A DNA stretch of 64,000 nucleotides from Burkholderia territorii. Its GTDB lineage: Bacteria > Pseudomonadota > Gammaproteobacteria > Burkholderiales > Burkholderiaceae. The notes below the pieces were generated by a model, which was not told where the DNA came from, ran no database searches, and was given only the letters and a program-made list of their open reading frames with translations. The DNA lies in NCBI RefSeq assembly GCF_902833055.1, contig NZ_CADFEJ010000002.1:434001-498000 (forward strand). Reading direction: 5' to 3'. Positions within the stretch are counted from its first letter, which is position 1. Every line of letters begins with the position of its first letter. A program made the translations under genes and the position numbers. Positions 52,181-61,694 of the stretch are shown piece by piece.

Positions 52181-53425
52181 ATGGACTTTGGCTACACCCC
52201 GAAAGTGGAAGAACTGCGCGAACGCGTGCGTGCATTCATGGACGCGCATATCGTGCCGCGCATTCGTCAGTGGAACGAGGAAGTGCATGCGGGGCAGTAT
52301 CCCGTGTCGTTCATGGAGGCGCTGAAGGAGCGCGCGAAGGCCGAAGGGCTGTGGAACCTGTTCCTGCCGCACCTGAAGGCCGACGAGCCGGGCACGGCCC
52401 TGACCAACCTCGAATACGCGCCGCTCGCCGAGATCATGGGGCGCGTGAGCTGGGCGTCGGAGGTGTTCAACTGCAACGCGCCGGATACCGGCAACATGGA
52501 GTTGCTGCACATGTTCGCGACGCCCGAGCAGCGCGAACAGTGGCTGCTGCCGCTGTTGCGCGGCGAGATCCGTTCGGCGTTCGCGATGACGGAGCCTGAC
52601 GTCGCGTCGTCGGACGCGACCAACATCACGACGCGCATCGAGCGCGCGGGCGACGAATACGTGATCAACGGCCGCAAATGGTTCATCACGAACGCCGCGC
52701 ATCCGAATTGCCGGATCTTCATCGTGATGGGCAAGACCGATCCGCAGGCGGAATCGCACCAGCAGCAGAGCATGATCCTCGTGCCGCGCGACACGCCGGG
52801 CGTGACGGTCGTGCGCAACATCACGGTGGTCAATCATCACGCGCCCGAAGGGCACTGCGAGATCACGTTCGACAACGTGCGCGTGCCGGCGCGCAACCTG
52901 CTCGGCGAAGAAGGCAGTGGCTTCGCGCTTGCGCAGGCGCGCCTCGGGCCGGGCCGCATTCATCACTGCATGCGTTCGATCGGCGCGGCCGAGCTCGCAC
53001 TGGAACTGATGATCGACCGCGCGCAGTCGCGCGAAGCGTTCGGCAAGCCGCTGAACCGGCACGGCACGATCGGCGAATGGATCGCGCGCTCGCGCATCGA
53101 GATCGACCAGGCGCGCCTGCTCGTGCTGAAGGCCGCATGGATGATCGACAAGGTCGGCGCGAAGGCGGCGCGCAAGGAAATCTCGATGATCAAGGCGCTC
53201 GTGCCGACGGTGTACACGGACGTGTGCGACCGCGCGATGCAGGTGTTCGGCGCGATGGGTCTGAGCCCCGACACGCCGCTCGCCGACCTGTGGACCTGGG
53301 GCCGCGCGCTGCGCTTCGCCGACGGCCCGGACGAGGTGCACCTGCAGGCGATCGCGCGCATGGAGATCAAGGACGCCGTGCGCGGCTCGACCGAGCCGTA
53401 CCTGACGCGGCCGCCGCGCGGCTGA
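52181..53425 (+). CDS. Acyl-CoA dehydrogenase (ACAD11-like)
   Basis: A 414-residue flavoprotein. FAD/substrate motifs AFAMTEPDVASSDATNI and KWFITNAAHPNCRIF are clear, and the C-terminal block reads QVFGAMGLSPDTPLADLW. In ACAD10/11 and LvaC the dehydrogenase domain works with a kinase to eliminate phosphate from 4-phosphoacyl-CoA and give a 2-enoyl-CoA. The kinase is the separate upstream gene. Expression is probably from one operon with the SDR genes. Confidence 0.9.
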   Translation: MDFGYTPKVEELRERVRAFMDAHIVPRIRQWNEEVHAGQYPVSFMEALKERAKAEGLWNLFLPHLKADEPGTALTNLEYAPLAEIMGRVSWASEVFNCNAPDTGNMELLHMFATPEQREQWLLPLLRGEIRSAFAMTEPDVASSDATNITTRIERAGDEYVINGRKWFITNAAHPNCRIFIVMGKTDPQAESHQQQSMILVPRDTPGVTVVRNITVVNHHAPEGHCEITFDNVRVPARNLLGEEGSGFALAQARLGPGRIHHCMRSIGAAELALELMIDRAQSREAFGKPLNRHGTIGEWIARSRIEIDQARLLVLKAAWMIDKVGAKAARKEISMIKALVPTVYTDVCDRAMQVFGAMGLSPDTPLADLWTWGRALRFADGPDEVHLQAIARMEIKDAVRGSTEPYLTRPPRG

Positions 53426-53504
53426 GCGGTGCTCCGCGCGCGAACGCGACGTGGGCGAACCGCAGACGCACGCCGTATTAAGATGCCGGCAAGGAGATCC
53501 GGCG

Positions 53505-54401
53505 ATGCGTCTTTCGAAGATTGATCTGAACCTGTTCGTCGTATTCGAGGCGATCTACAACAAGCGCAACCTGACGCGGGCGGCCGAGGTGCTGAACCTC
53601 ACGCAGCCGGCCGTCAGCAATGCGCTGGCGCGGCTGCGCAAGACGCTCAACGACCCGCTGTTCGTCAGCACGCCGGCCGGGATGATGCCGACGCCGATGG
53701 CCGAGAACATCGTCGGCCGCGTGCGCGAGGCGCTGCAACTGCTCGATTCGAGCGCGCACGAAGGCGATGTGTTCGATCCCGCTTCGTCCGAGCGCGTGTT
53801 TCGGCTCAGCATGAGCGACCTGACCGAGGCGCTGCTGCTGCCCGCGCTCGGCGAACTGCTGCAGACGCATGCGCCCGGCATGCACGTGCGCAGCTACACG
53901 ATGGACCGCCGCGAAGTGGCGACCGCGCTCGCGAACGGCTCCGTCGACATCGCGATCGACGCGCCGCTGATCGGCGATCCGCACCTGCACCAGGCGCTGC
54001 TCGTGCGAGACCGCTACGCGTGCATGATCCGCGACGACCACCCGTTCAAGGGCGACACGCTGACCATGGACGACTACCTGTCGATGGGCCACATCCATGT
54101 GTCGAGCCGCCGCAAGGGCAGCGGGCACGTCGATGCGGAGCTGACGCGGCTCGGGCTGCGCCGCAACATCCAGATGCGCGTGCAGCACTACATGGTCGCG
54201 CCGCTGATCGCGATGCGCGGCGATCTTGCGCTGACGGCGCCGCTGCGGCTGCTGCAGCGCTACCCGGCGCGGATTCTCGAACTGCCGTTCGAGATGCCGG
54301 CGCTCGAATACTTCTGCTACTGGCATCGCAGCGCCGATCAGGATCAGGGCAGTCGCTGGCTGCGTGAGCAGTTGATGACGCTGATGGGCGGGATGGGTTA
54401 G
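53505..54401 (+). CDS. LysR-family regulator
   Basis: A 298-residue LysR protein starting MRLSKIDLNLFVVFEAI (HTH residues 5-64) with a C-terminal effector domain. AAGGAG lies upstream of the ATG at 53505. It follows the acyl-CoA dehydrogenase by 79 bases in the same direction, so it may be co-transcribed and regulate that operon. Ligand unknown. Confidence 0.88.
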   Translation: MRLSKIDLNLFVVFEAIYNKRNLTRAAEVLNLTQPAVSNALARLRKTLNDPLFVSTPAGMMPTPMAENIVGRVREALQLLDSSAHEGDVFDPASSERVFRLSMSDLTEALLLPALGELLQTHAPGMHVRSYTMDRREVATALANGSVDIAIDAPLIGDPHLHQALLVRDRYACMIRDDHPFKGDTLTMDDYLSMGHIHVSSRRKGSGHVDAELTRLGLRRNIQMRVQHYMVAPLIAMRGDLALTAPLRLLQRYPARILELPFEMPALEYFCYWHRSADQDQGSRWLREQLMTLMGGMG

Positions 54402-54469
54402 GCGCCGCGACGCGATGAGACAAGCGCACAGGGCGCCGCGCGCCGCGCGTCGGCCGGCGCGTGCTTCGC

Positions 54470-55579
54470 TCAATACGAATCGTCGTCGAAGCGGGTCGAT
54501 GCCGGCCACCGCTTCATGTCCTTCAGCCAACCCTTGACGTTGTCCGGATCCTCGAACTCGCGCAGCGCGACGGTCAGATCCTGGTTGGCGCGCTGCGTGC
54601 CTGCTATGTCGCGCGCGAGCATGCGCAGGACCGTATCGGGCGCGACCTTGGTGGACGACGCGATGCCGTAGGTCCGCCGGAAATCGTTCTCCACGTGCCG
54701 GATCTCCTGATCGAGCTCACGCAGTTGTTCCTCGAGGATGCCGTTGTAGCGCGTGAGCCGCGCTTCGCTGAGTCCGTCGATCGTGCGTCTGTCGATCTGT
54801 TCGATCTCCAGCTGCAGTTCCAGCAACTGCAGCAGGTTGCCCTTCTCGTACGCGCGGTTGACCTGCTGCATCAGTGCCGTCTTGCGCTGCTGTTCGCCGG
54901 GATCGGTTTCTCGATCGGGATGCAGCGCGCTCGCGAGCTTGCGATAGATCTCGCGGATCGACTTGTTCGATTCGGCTTGCTCGGCCTCGATCCTGGCCTG
55001 CGCGGCCGACTGCTTCGGCGATTTCCTGCGCTTCGCGCGCTGCGCCTCGCGCGCCGCGTAAGCGGCCATGTCGCGCTCGAACTGCGCGTCGAGTTCGGCT
55101 TGCATCCGCTCGGCGAGTTCGTCAGGCGACAACGAGTCGAGATCCGCCGGCGCGTCCGGTTCGTGCTGCTTCGCGGCGGGTTCGGCCGCTGCGCCGCCGA
55201 CGTGCGCGGATTCGGCGTGCCGGTTGTAGATGACCTTCAACGCCGCGTCGTCGCTGACGTGCAGCACGTCGCGCGCCATATCGGCGATGAGGTCGGACAG
55301 CGTGCGCTGTTCGGCCTTGCTCAAGCCTTTTCGCAGGAACGTGTCGTCGAGCAGATGAATCAGCCTGATCCGCAGCGCCGTCGCTTCCTGTTCGAGCGGC
55401 AACAGCCCGTCGACGAATTTCTTCTGGAACGCGGGCATGACGGCTTCCCACGCGCGCAGCCGTTCGCGCCGCTTTTCGATGTGCTCGACGAGCGTATTGA
55501 ACGTCTTCTGGGCTTTCGACAGGCTGGCTGCCTCGTGACCGGGCGCGATGGCGACCGCGGCACCGCGACGTGCGGTCAT
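54470..55579 (-). CDS. J-domain-like (DnaJ-type) protein
   Basis: A 369-residue, strongly helical and charged protein. The centre holds a J-domain-like segment around SIREIYRKLASALHPDRETDPGEQQ, with the HPD tripeptide that stimulates DnaK-type chaperones. Long coiled-coil-like regions flank it (residues about 20-100 and 235-330). The ATG at 55579 has GGAGG upstream. It lies 104 bases downstream of polB on the same strand. It is not a full DnaJ (no G/F or zinc region); role unknown. Confidence 0.8.
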   Translation of the reverse strand: MTARRGAAVAIAPGHEAASLSKAQKTFNTLVEHIEKRRERLRAWEAVMPAFQKKFVDGLLPLEQEATALRIRLIHLLDDTFLRKGLSKAEQRTLSDLIADMARDVLHVSDDAALKVIYNRHAESAHVGGAAAEPAAKQHEPDAPADLDSLSPDELAERMQAELDAQFERDMAAYAAREAQRAKRRKSPKQSAAQARIEAEQAESNKSIREIYRKLASALHPDRETDPGEQQRKTALMQQVNRAYEKGNLLQLLELQLEIEQIDRRTIDGLSEARLTRYNGILEEQLRELDQEIRHVENDFRRTYGIASSTKVAPDTVLRMLARDIAGTQRANQDLTVALREFEDPDNVKGWLKDMKRWPASTRFDDDSY

Positions 55580-55683
55580 GATGAATGTCCTCCGGCCGCG
55601 GCGGGAGGCGCGGCAGGCCGGTATTTTACGTGGTCGGCGGCGAGACGGTCGGCACCGGAAGCCGTGCACGTCACGCGGCAAGC

Positions 55684-58050
55684 TCAGAACAATTGCCCCT
55701 GCCCCGAAATCACGCCTTCGAAATCGTCGCGCAGGAACGGCAGGATCGCATCGGCGACGGGCTGCAACTGACGGCTCACGTAAAACGCGTAGTCGATCGG
55801 CGAGCGCATCGTCTCGAGCGGCTCGGGGCCGGCCGTCGTCATCACGTAGCTGATCCAGCCGCCGCGCTGGTACTGCAGCGGCCGGCCGCGCGCGTGGTTG
55901 AATTCGTCCGCGATTCGCGCAGCGCGCACGTGCGGCGGCACGTTGCGCTGGTATTCGCTCAACGGCCGGCGCACGCGCTTGCGATAGACGAGCTGCGCGT
56001 CGTATTCGCCGGCGAGCGTGCGGCGCACGTAGTCGCGAATGAAGTCCCGATACGGTTCGCGCTTGAACACGCGCCGGTAGAGTTCGCGCTGGAAGGCCTG
56101 CGCGAGCGGCGTCCAGTCGGTGCGCACCGTTTCGAGGCCCTTGAACACGAGGTCCTCGCCGCCGTTCGCCGCGCGCGCGAGGCCCGCATAGCGCTTCTTG
56201 CTGCCTTCCTCCGCGCCGCGCACGGTCGGCATCAGGAAGCGCCGGTAATGCCGCTCGTACTGCAGCTCGAGCGCGCTTTCCAGCCCGAAGCGATCGCGCA
56301 GATGCGCGTGCCACCAGCGGTTCACGTGGTCGACGAGCGCGCGGCCCTTGGCGGCGGCTGCATCGTCGTCGTGCTCGCGCCCGAGCCAGACGAAGGTCGA
56401 ATCGGTATCGCCATAGATGACTTCGTAGCCCTGCGCCTCGATCAGCTCGCGCGTGCGATGCATGATCTCGTGGCCGCGCATCGTGATCGACGACGCGAGG
56501 CGCGGGTCGAAGAAGCGGCAGCCGGTCGAGCCGAGCACGCCGTAGAACGAGTTCATGATGATCTTCAGCGCCTGCGACAGCGGCGCGTTGCGCTGGCGTT
56601 TCGCTTCGTCGCGGCCTTCCGACACGCGCCGCACGATGTCGGGCAGGCAATGCGCGGTACGCGAGAAACGCGCGCCGAGGAAGCCGGGCACCGACGTGTC
56701 GTCGCCCGGATGCGCGAGCCCCTCGATCAACCCGACCGGATCGATCAGGAACGTGCGGATGATCGACGGATAAAGGCTCTTGTAGTCGAACACGAGCACC
56801 GAATCGTACAGGCCGGGCCGCGAATCCATCACGAAGCCGCCGGGGCTGTTCTGGCCCGTCACGTCACCGAGGTTCGGCGCGACGTAGCCGAGCCGGTGCA
56901 TGCGCGGCAGGTACAGGTGCGTGAACGCGGCAACCGAGCCGCCGGTGCGATCGGCCGCGAGGCCCGTGACGGTCGCGCGTTCGAGCGCGAACGACAGCAG
57001 GTCGGCCTTCTCGAAGATGCGCGTGACGAGTTCGCAGTCCTTCAGGTTGTAGTGCGCGAGCGCCGGCTTGTCGTGATCGAAGCGACGCTGGATCTCGTCC
57101 ATTCGCTGATACGGATTGTCGATCGACTTGCCTTCGCCGAGCAGCGACTGCGACACGTATTCGAGGCTGAATGACGGAAACGTCCACGTCGCCGATTTCA
57201 GCATGTCGATGCCGTCGAGAATCAGGCGGCCGGCCGCGCCCGCGAAGAAATGGTCGGGTTGCTGCCCGTGCGCGCGCCATTCGAGCACGCTGCCGCCGCG
57301 GCCGAGCTTCAGCGGCACGCCGTATTGTTCCGCGTGCGCGTGCAGGATGCGCAGGTCGAACTGCACGAGATTCCAGCCGATCACCGCATCGGGATCGTGT
57401 TCGGCGAACCAGTCGTTGATGCGCGCGAGGATCTCGGCCCGGCTGTCGCAGTAGTCGAGGCGGAAGTCGACGGCCGGCGCGTCGCCGTTCGGCGGGCCGA
57501 GCATGTAGACCTGTCGCTGTCCGCAGCCTTCGAGCGCGATCGAATAGAGTTCGCCGTGAACGCTCGTTTCGATGTCGAGCGACACGCAGCGCAGCGTCGG
57601 CCGATAGCCGGTCGCGGGCTTCAGTTCGGCGTCGGTCAGCGTGCCGTCGCGGCCGGCCGTGCCGCGAAACAGCACGGGCGCGGTAATGAAGCGCTCCATC
57701 GCGTAGCGGTCGGGCGGCTGCACGTCGGCTTCGTAGACGTCGACGCCGGCCGCGGCGAGGCGTTTCTGGAGTCCGGACAGATGGCGGTAGCGGCGGCAGT
57801 AGAGGCCGGCAACCGCGCGCTGGCGGAAGTCGCGCAATGCGAGCGGGCGAAGTTGCGCATCGCGTTCGCCGGCGAGCGCGCGTTCGGCGAGCGCCTGCTG
57901 CTCGACCGGCACGAACGCGACGGCTTCCTGCGGGCGCAGCCGCACGCGGCGCGGACCGCGTTCGGTCGCCAGCCAGAACTCGATCTCGATGCCGGATGCG
58001 GTGTCCCGCCAGTGGCGGGTGAGGATGAAACCCTGCTCGAACTCCGTCAA
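55684..58050 (-). CDS. polB: DNA polymerase II (family B)
   Basis: A 788-residue family B polymerase. Exonuclease motifs: Exo I DIETS, Exo II NLVQFDL, Exo [12 protein letters not shown]. Polymerase motifs: [35 protein letters not shown]. All catalytic aspartates are present, so both activities should work. In E. coli the enzyme is SOS-induced and restarts forks or bypasses lesions; I see no clear LexA box upstream here. Length matches E. coli Pol II (783). Confidence 0.96.
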   Translation of the reverse strand: MTEFEQGFILTRHWRDTASGIEIEFWLATERGPRRVRLRPQEAVAFVPVEQQALAERALAGERDAQLRPLALRDFRQRAVAGLYCRRYRHLSGLQKRLAAAGVDVYEADVQPPDRYAMERFITAPVLFRGTAGRDGTLTDAELKPATGYRPTLRCVSLDIETSVHGELYSIALEGCGQRQVYMLGPPNGDAPAVDFRLDYCDSRAEILARINDWFAEHDPDAVIGWNLVQFDLRILHAHAEQYGVPLKLGRGGSVLEWRAHGQQPDHFFAGAAGRLILDGIDMLKSATWTFPSFSLEYVSQSLLGEGKSIDNPYQRMDEIQRRFDHDKPALAHYNLKDCELVTRIFEKADLLSFALERATVTGLAADRTGGSVAAFTHLYLPRMHRLGYVAPNLGDVTGQNSPGGFVMDSRPGLYDSVLVFDYKSLYPSIIRTFLIDPVGLIEGLAHPGDDTSVPGFLGARFSRTAHCLPDIVRRVSEGRDEAKRQRNAPLSQALKIIMNSFYGVLGSTGCRFFDPRLASSITMRGHEIMHRTRELIEAQGYEVIYGDTDSTFVWLGREHDDDAAAAKGRALVDHVNRWWHAHLRDRFGLESALELQYERHYRRFLMPTVRGAEEGSKKRYAGLARAANGGEDLVFKGLETVRTDWTPLAQAFQRELYRRVFKREPYRDFIRDYVRRTLAGEYDAQLVYRKRVRRPLSEYQRNVPPHVRAARIADEFNHARGRPLQYQRGGWISYVMTTAGPEPLETMRSPIDYAFYVSRQLQPVADAILPFLRDDFEGVISGQGQLF

Positions 58051-58105
58051 AACGCTTGCCCGTCGTGGATGCCCAGGCGGCGGATTTTAGCGCCTCTCGC
58101 GCGGT

Positions 58106-58122
58106 TTCCGCCGAAGGCGGAA
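58106..58122. repeat. Hairpin between polB and the EAL gene
   Basis: Arms TTCCGCC (58106-58112) and GGCGGAA (58116-58122). On the leftward strand the loop reads C(TTCG)G, a very stable tetraloop. It could end the EAL-gene transcript or lie in the polB leader; there is no U-tract. Confidence 0.4.
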
Positions 58123-58266
58123 TCGATGGCACCAGATGGCAGGAGGACACCGCGCGATCCCGCACGCGGCGCATCGGCGGCGTGACGCAGCCGGCGTCGC
58201 GCGCAGAGCGGATGACGCGTGTGTGTCGCGTATTCGTCTGCCGAACGTTCGGCGCCGATGCGGCAT

Positions 58267-59913
58267 TCACGCCGGCATCGGCGCGAAATTCCACTTCAGG
58301 TGTTCCGCTCGCCGTGGCCGCTGATACAGATAGCCCTGCGCATACTGAATCCCGACCGCATGCAGCGCGCGGTGCTGCTCTTCGGTCTCCACGCCCTCGG
58401 CAATGATCTTCAGCCCGTAGTGGTGGGCGACCGCCGCGATCCCTTCGATCAGTTTCGCGTTGCCCGTCGTGAGCTGCGAGATGAACTGTCGATCGATCTT
58501 CACGTAGTCGAACGGAAAGCGCGACAGCATGTCGAGGTTGCTGTGATGCGTGCCGAAGTCGTCGATCGCGAACTTCGCGCCTTTCGCGCGCAATGTGGCG
58601 AACATCCCGGTGGTGCGCGGATTCTTCTCGAGCAGGATGCGCTCGGTGACTTCGAGCACCAGCGTGCAGCCCGGCGGAAGCCGGCCGATCGTGTCCTCGA
58701 TGACGGACACGAAGCGCGCGCGTTCAAGATCCTTCGGCGCGACGTTGACCGCGATGCGCAGCGGCACCGACGGCGCGAGTGCGGTCAGATCCGATACGGC
58801 TGTCCGCAGCACGAACTCGGTCAGCTTCGGCAGGACCGCGCTTGACTCGACCTGCGGCACGAACACGGCCGGGCTGATGGCTCCCCATTTCGGATGGTGC
58901 CAGCGCAGCAACGCCTCGACGCCGACGGTCGTGCGCGTTTCGATGTCGATGATCGGCTGGTAGACGACGTGCAATTCGTTGCGCTTCAGCGCATTGCGAA
59001 CGGCCTTCAGCAACAGCCGGCGCGGCGCCATCGCGATCAGGTACGCGGCCGCGACGAGGCCGTTGACCAGCAGCGCGATCGTCAGGCAGATGAGCCGGTA
59101 GCGCCGATGCACCTGCCAGACGTAGGGTTCGGCCGAGGTGACGGAGACCGTGAACGGCCACGCTTTCGACGCGATCTTGCTGCCCGTTGCCGGTGGCGCG
59201 CCGCGTGGCGCCACGAACGCGCCGTACTGATCGATGCTTCCCGCGCCGTCGATCGACAGCGTGGCCGTCTCCGCGCCGAAGCGGGTTCCGTGCGCGAGCA
59301 TGTCGGCCACATAGTCGCCTTCGACCAGATACAGGACGCCCGAGCCGGGCGCGGTTGCGCGAAACGCCGCCAGCACCGGAACCTGATGCTGAAACGGCGT
59401 TTGCCGAAGCAGCGTGATGGCCGTCATCCCCGGCGCCGGCGCGTGAATGTATGCATCGAGCGGGACGTCGATCGCGCCCAGCGCCGACGAGCAGGTGACA
59501 CGACCGCCGTTCGCGAGCGCGACAGCCCGAAGATAGCGAAGGTGAGTGCCTACTTCGGCGAGTGTCCGGAAGATCGTCGTGCAGGGCTGCCCGACCAGCG
59601 CATTCAATTCGTCCGGGTGCCGCGAGCGAATCCCGTCGAGGATGCGGTCGACCGATATCACGATGTCGTTCGCGACGTCGCTTTCGTGCCGCGCAATCGC
59701 GTCGCGCGCCAGGCGCCCGGCTACGACGAGCGCCAGCACGAACACGAGGATGCACACGATCAGCGCAACCGGGAAGACGATGCGCGGCCACGCGCCGCTG
59801 CGCTGGAACGCGGGTTTCGGGCGCGGTGCGGGCGCGGACGGTCCTCGGGTCGTACTTGTTGTTTTGCGCATGTGAATGCAGGTCGAACCGGTCGGTGAAT
59901 TCGTACGAGGCAT
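58267..59913 (-). CDS. EAL-domain c-di-GMP phosphodiesterase with periplasmic CSS domain
   Basis: A 548-residue membrane enzyme. TM1 (about 44-66) leads into a periplasmic CSS-motif domain (about 70-270, with TCSSALG near 140), TM2 (about 277-300), then a cytoplasmic EAL domain (about 310-540). The EALLR, DDFGTHHSNLDML and EGVETEEQ motifs are intact, so c-di-GMP hydrolysis is likely. CSS domains respond to the redox state of their cysteines. The first ATG (59913) is weakly supported by AGGCA; the ATG at 59871 is an alternative. Confidence 0.9.
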   Translation of the reverse strand: MPRTNSPTGSTCIHMRKTTSTTRGPSAPAPRPKPAFQRSGAWPRIVFPVALIVCILVFVLALVVAGRLARDAIARHESDVANDIVISVDRILDGIRSRHPDELNALVGQPCTTIFRTLAEVGTHLRYLRAVALANGGRVTCSSALGAIDVPLDAYIHAPAPGMTAITLLRQTPFQHQVPVLAAFRATAPGSGVLYLVEGDYVADMLAHGTRFGAETATLSIDGAGSIDQYGAFVAPRGAPPATGSKIASKAWPFTVSVTSAEPYVWQVHRRYRLICLTIALLVNGLVAAAYLIAMAPRRLLLKAVRNALKRNELHVVYQPIIDIETRTTVGVEALLRWHHPKWGAISPAVFVPQVESSAVLPKLTEFVLRTAVSDLTALAPSVPLRIAVNVAPKDLERARFVSVIEDTIGRLPPGCTLVLEVTERILLEKNPRTTGMFATLRAKGAKFAIDDFGTHHSNLDMLSRFPFDYVKIDRQFISQLTTGNAKLIEGIAAVAHHYGLKIIAEGVETEEQHRALHAVGIQYAQGYLYQRPRRAEHLKWNFAPMPA

Positions 59914-60067
59914 TCGCCGTGCCTGGCCGGGGCACCGCGGCTCGCGCCGATATCGGGACGCAAATCGATTCTACGCTTGCGAAACCGGGGAAGCGGCATC
60001 GCGGCGCGCGCGGATGGAATTCTTCATAACATACATTGCCCATGCATGTATATCGGTGTCGCAACCC

Positions 60068-60101
60068 AAAAAAAACCCGGCCGCATCGATGTGCGGCCGG
60101 G
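60068..60101 (-). terminator. Strong intrinsic terminator
   Basis: Arms CCCGGCCGCA (60076-60085) and TGCGGCCGGG (60092-60101), then an eight-base U-tract leftward (60075-60068). It ends the candidate small RNA and would also end any read-through from the gene at 60260-60571. Confidence 0.88.
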
Positions 60102-60135
60102 ACTTAAGACACCGTCTCTTGGCACGAGGATGGTG
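60068..60135 (-). ncRNA. Candidate small RNA with own promoter and terminator
   Basis: On the leftward strand a -10-like TATACT (60148-60143) would start transcription near 60135. About 35 bases later comes a ten-base-pair hairpin (CCCGGCCGCA/TGCGGCCGGG, 60076-60101) followed by eight Us. The transcript would be about 68 nt. It might instead be the 3' end of the upstream secreted-protein mRNA. The -35 is poor; the palindrome GTGTGTCACAC (60151-60161) sits in its place. Confidence 0.5.
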
Positions 60136-60259
60136 CGCGGCAAGTATAAGGTGTGTCACACGGGATTACGAAATAATGCTGTTCAAAAAATCGCGAAATA
60201 TCGAGATTGATGCTCGACGGGAAATATTTGCGTCGCGCGTCACTTCCGGCCGTCGAGCT

Positions 60260-60571
60260 TCAGAAGTCGTTGCGCATCTTGTGGAGCAGGTCGCGGGGCG
60301 ATTGATGCGTGTCCACGGCGGTGAGGACGTCGGTCAGGAACCACGGCAGGTTCAGCTGCGTATCGGAATCGCCGACGCAGATCCGGATCGGCGGGGCCTT
60401 CGACGCCGCGCGGGAGCCGGGCGCCGTGCCGGTGGACGCGGACGACGGCACGCAGTTTCGCGCTGGCTGCGCGACCGGCGCGGCGGCGTTGTCCGCGGCC
60501 GGGCCGGCGACCGCCGGCACGCTGACGGCAGCAAGCAGGACCAGCAGGGCAAAAGGAGCGGCGCGTTTCAT
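60260..60571 (-). CDS. Small secreted hypothetical protein, 103 aa
   Basis: A 103-residue protein with a signal peptide (MKRAAPFALLVLLAAVSVPAVA, cleavage near 22), an Ala/Pro/Ser-rich middle and a tail with VGDSDTQLNLPWFL. Two cysteines lie in the mature part (RNCVPS and IRICVGD) and may pair. The ATG at 60571 has GGAGAA six bases upstream. Function unknown. Confidence 0.65.
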   Translation of the reverse strand: MKRAAPFALLVLLAAVSVPAVAGPAADNAAAPVAQPARNCVPSSASTGTAPGSRAASKAPPIRICVGDSDTQLNLPWFLTDVLTAVDTHQSPRDLLHKMRNDF

Positions 60572-60838
60572 GTGATTCTCCGGCGATGCACGTTCGACAT
60601 CGTCTGCGGCCCCGAGTTCGGCACGCCTCCGAGGCCCCGCATGCGCGACGACACGGGCATCTCCGGCGCGGTCGAACGCGGCGCATGAGTGGTCTCGCAC
60701 ACCGGATCGATCGCTCAAACGTCAAGAATCGTTTGGATCGCCCCTCACACCCTTGCGATGGCGAATGCGCTCATTTATCGTGCCGCCACGACGGCGCCGA
60801 TCACGGCGCGTCAAGCCAGTTCGCAAGGAGCATTCGTC

Positions 60839-61225
60839 ATTACCGCATTGAATCGTCGCACGCATATTCGTGCCTTTCTCGTCGCATCGGTCGCGTATCT
60901 CAACCTGTCGCAGGCCGCGTCGGCGGCGTATACGGAATCGTGGATGAGCGATCACGACGTCAAGGGGTACGCACAACAGGTCAAGCATTCGCCCGTGGCG
61001 GCGCATGCCGCAGCGCCCGTGAAGCCTGGGCGGCAACCCGCCTCTTCGACGTCGAATGCGCGGGCCGGGGCGCAGGCCGATGCGAAACCCGTGTCGAAGC
61101 CGCACGCGGCGGCCGGGAAGACCGGCAAGGTCGAGCACGCGGCCGGTGTCGATCCGAGGACACCCGTCGTCGCAAAGCCGAAGGTCGCGCGGACAGCGCA
61201 CCCAAGCGCGACCATCAAGCATTGA
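60839..61225 (+). CDS. Small exported hypothetical protein, unusual start codon
   Basis: A protein of about 128 residues with a signal-peptide-like start (NRRTHIRAFLVASVAYLNLSQAASA) and a low-complexity Ala/Pro/Lys-rich tail. AAGGAG (60825-60830) sits eight bases before ATT at 60839, so initiation at ATT is the best spaced choice. A TTG at 60848 and an ATG at 60758-60760 with no ribosome site are alternatives. No domain is recognised. Basic repeats (KPH, KPK) suggest a periplasmic, DNA- or wall-binding peptide, but this is a guess. Confidence 0.45.
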   Translation: MTALNRRTHIRAFLVASVAYLNLSQAASAAYTESWMSDHDVKGYAQQVKHSPVAAHAAAPVKPGRQPASSTSNARAGAQADAKPVSKPHAAAGKTGKVEHAAGVDPRTPVVAKPKVARTAHPSATIKH

Positions 61226-61307
61226 CGTTGCACGCGGGCCGGCGCGCATCGATCCGTCGCCCGCGCGCCATGACAACCGAAACATTCGATCACCACGGAG
61301 AACCATC

Positions 61308-61694
61308 ATGTCGCTGATGGACCGCCTGCTGTCACGCGGCGTGCAGAACGGCACGTCGAGAAGGCGTGTGATCGTGCGTGTGTGGCTCGACGAGCACGGG
61401 CGAGTCCGCGATCTGAAGGTCAGGCGCAGTTGCGGCGACGCCGCGCTCGACGAGAAGGCGCTTCACGCGATTGCGGTGATGCGCTTCCCCGGCGGTCACC
61501 TCGGCTCCGGCGGGAAATCGGCGAAGCGCTGGCACGATCTCGATTACCCGGTCGACAGACGGTGCGTCACGAATACCCGTAGCAGCGCTTCAATCCCGCG
61601 TAATCGTAGAAGTGGCTCCCCGCGGCGATCTTCGCACCGTCGCACGATGCCTGGAAGTCCGTCTCGCGCTCGTTGTACAGCATCTTCACGATGA
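61308..61694 (+). CDS. TonB C-terminal-domain-like small protein
   Basis: A 128-residue reading with GGAG upstream of the ATG at 61308. Residues about 20-62 (VIVRVWLDEHGRVRDLKVRRSCGD, then LDEKALHAIAVMRFPGG) match the conserved core of TonB C-terminal domains. There is no membrane anchor, signal or Pro-rich stalk. The last 43 residues run into the convergent phosphatase gene and look like shadow sequence, so the natural stop may have been lost. Role unknown. Confidence 0.6.
   Translation: MSLMDRLLSRGVQNGTSRRRVIVRVWLDEHGRVRDLKVRRSCGDAALDEKALHAIAVMRFPGGHLGSGGKSAKRWHDLDYPVDRRCVTNTRSSASIPRNRRSGSPRRSSHRRTMPGSPSRARCTASSR

Noticed and set aside
58051-58266. LexA box upstream of polB
   Set aside because: No CTGT-N8-ACAG sequence is visible in the gap, so SOS control is not claimed.
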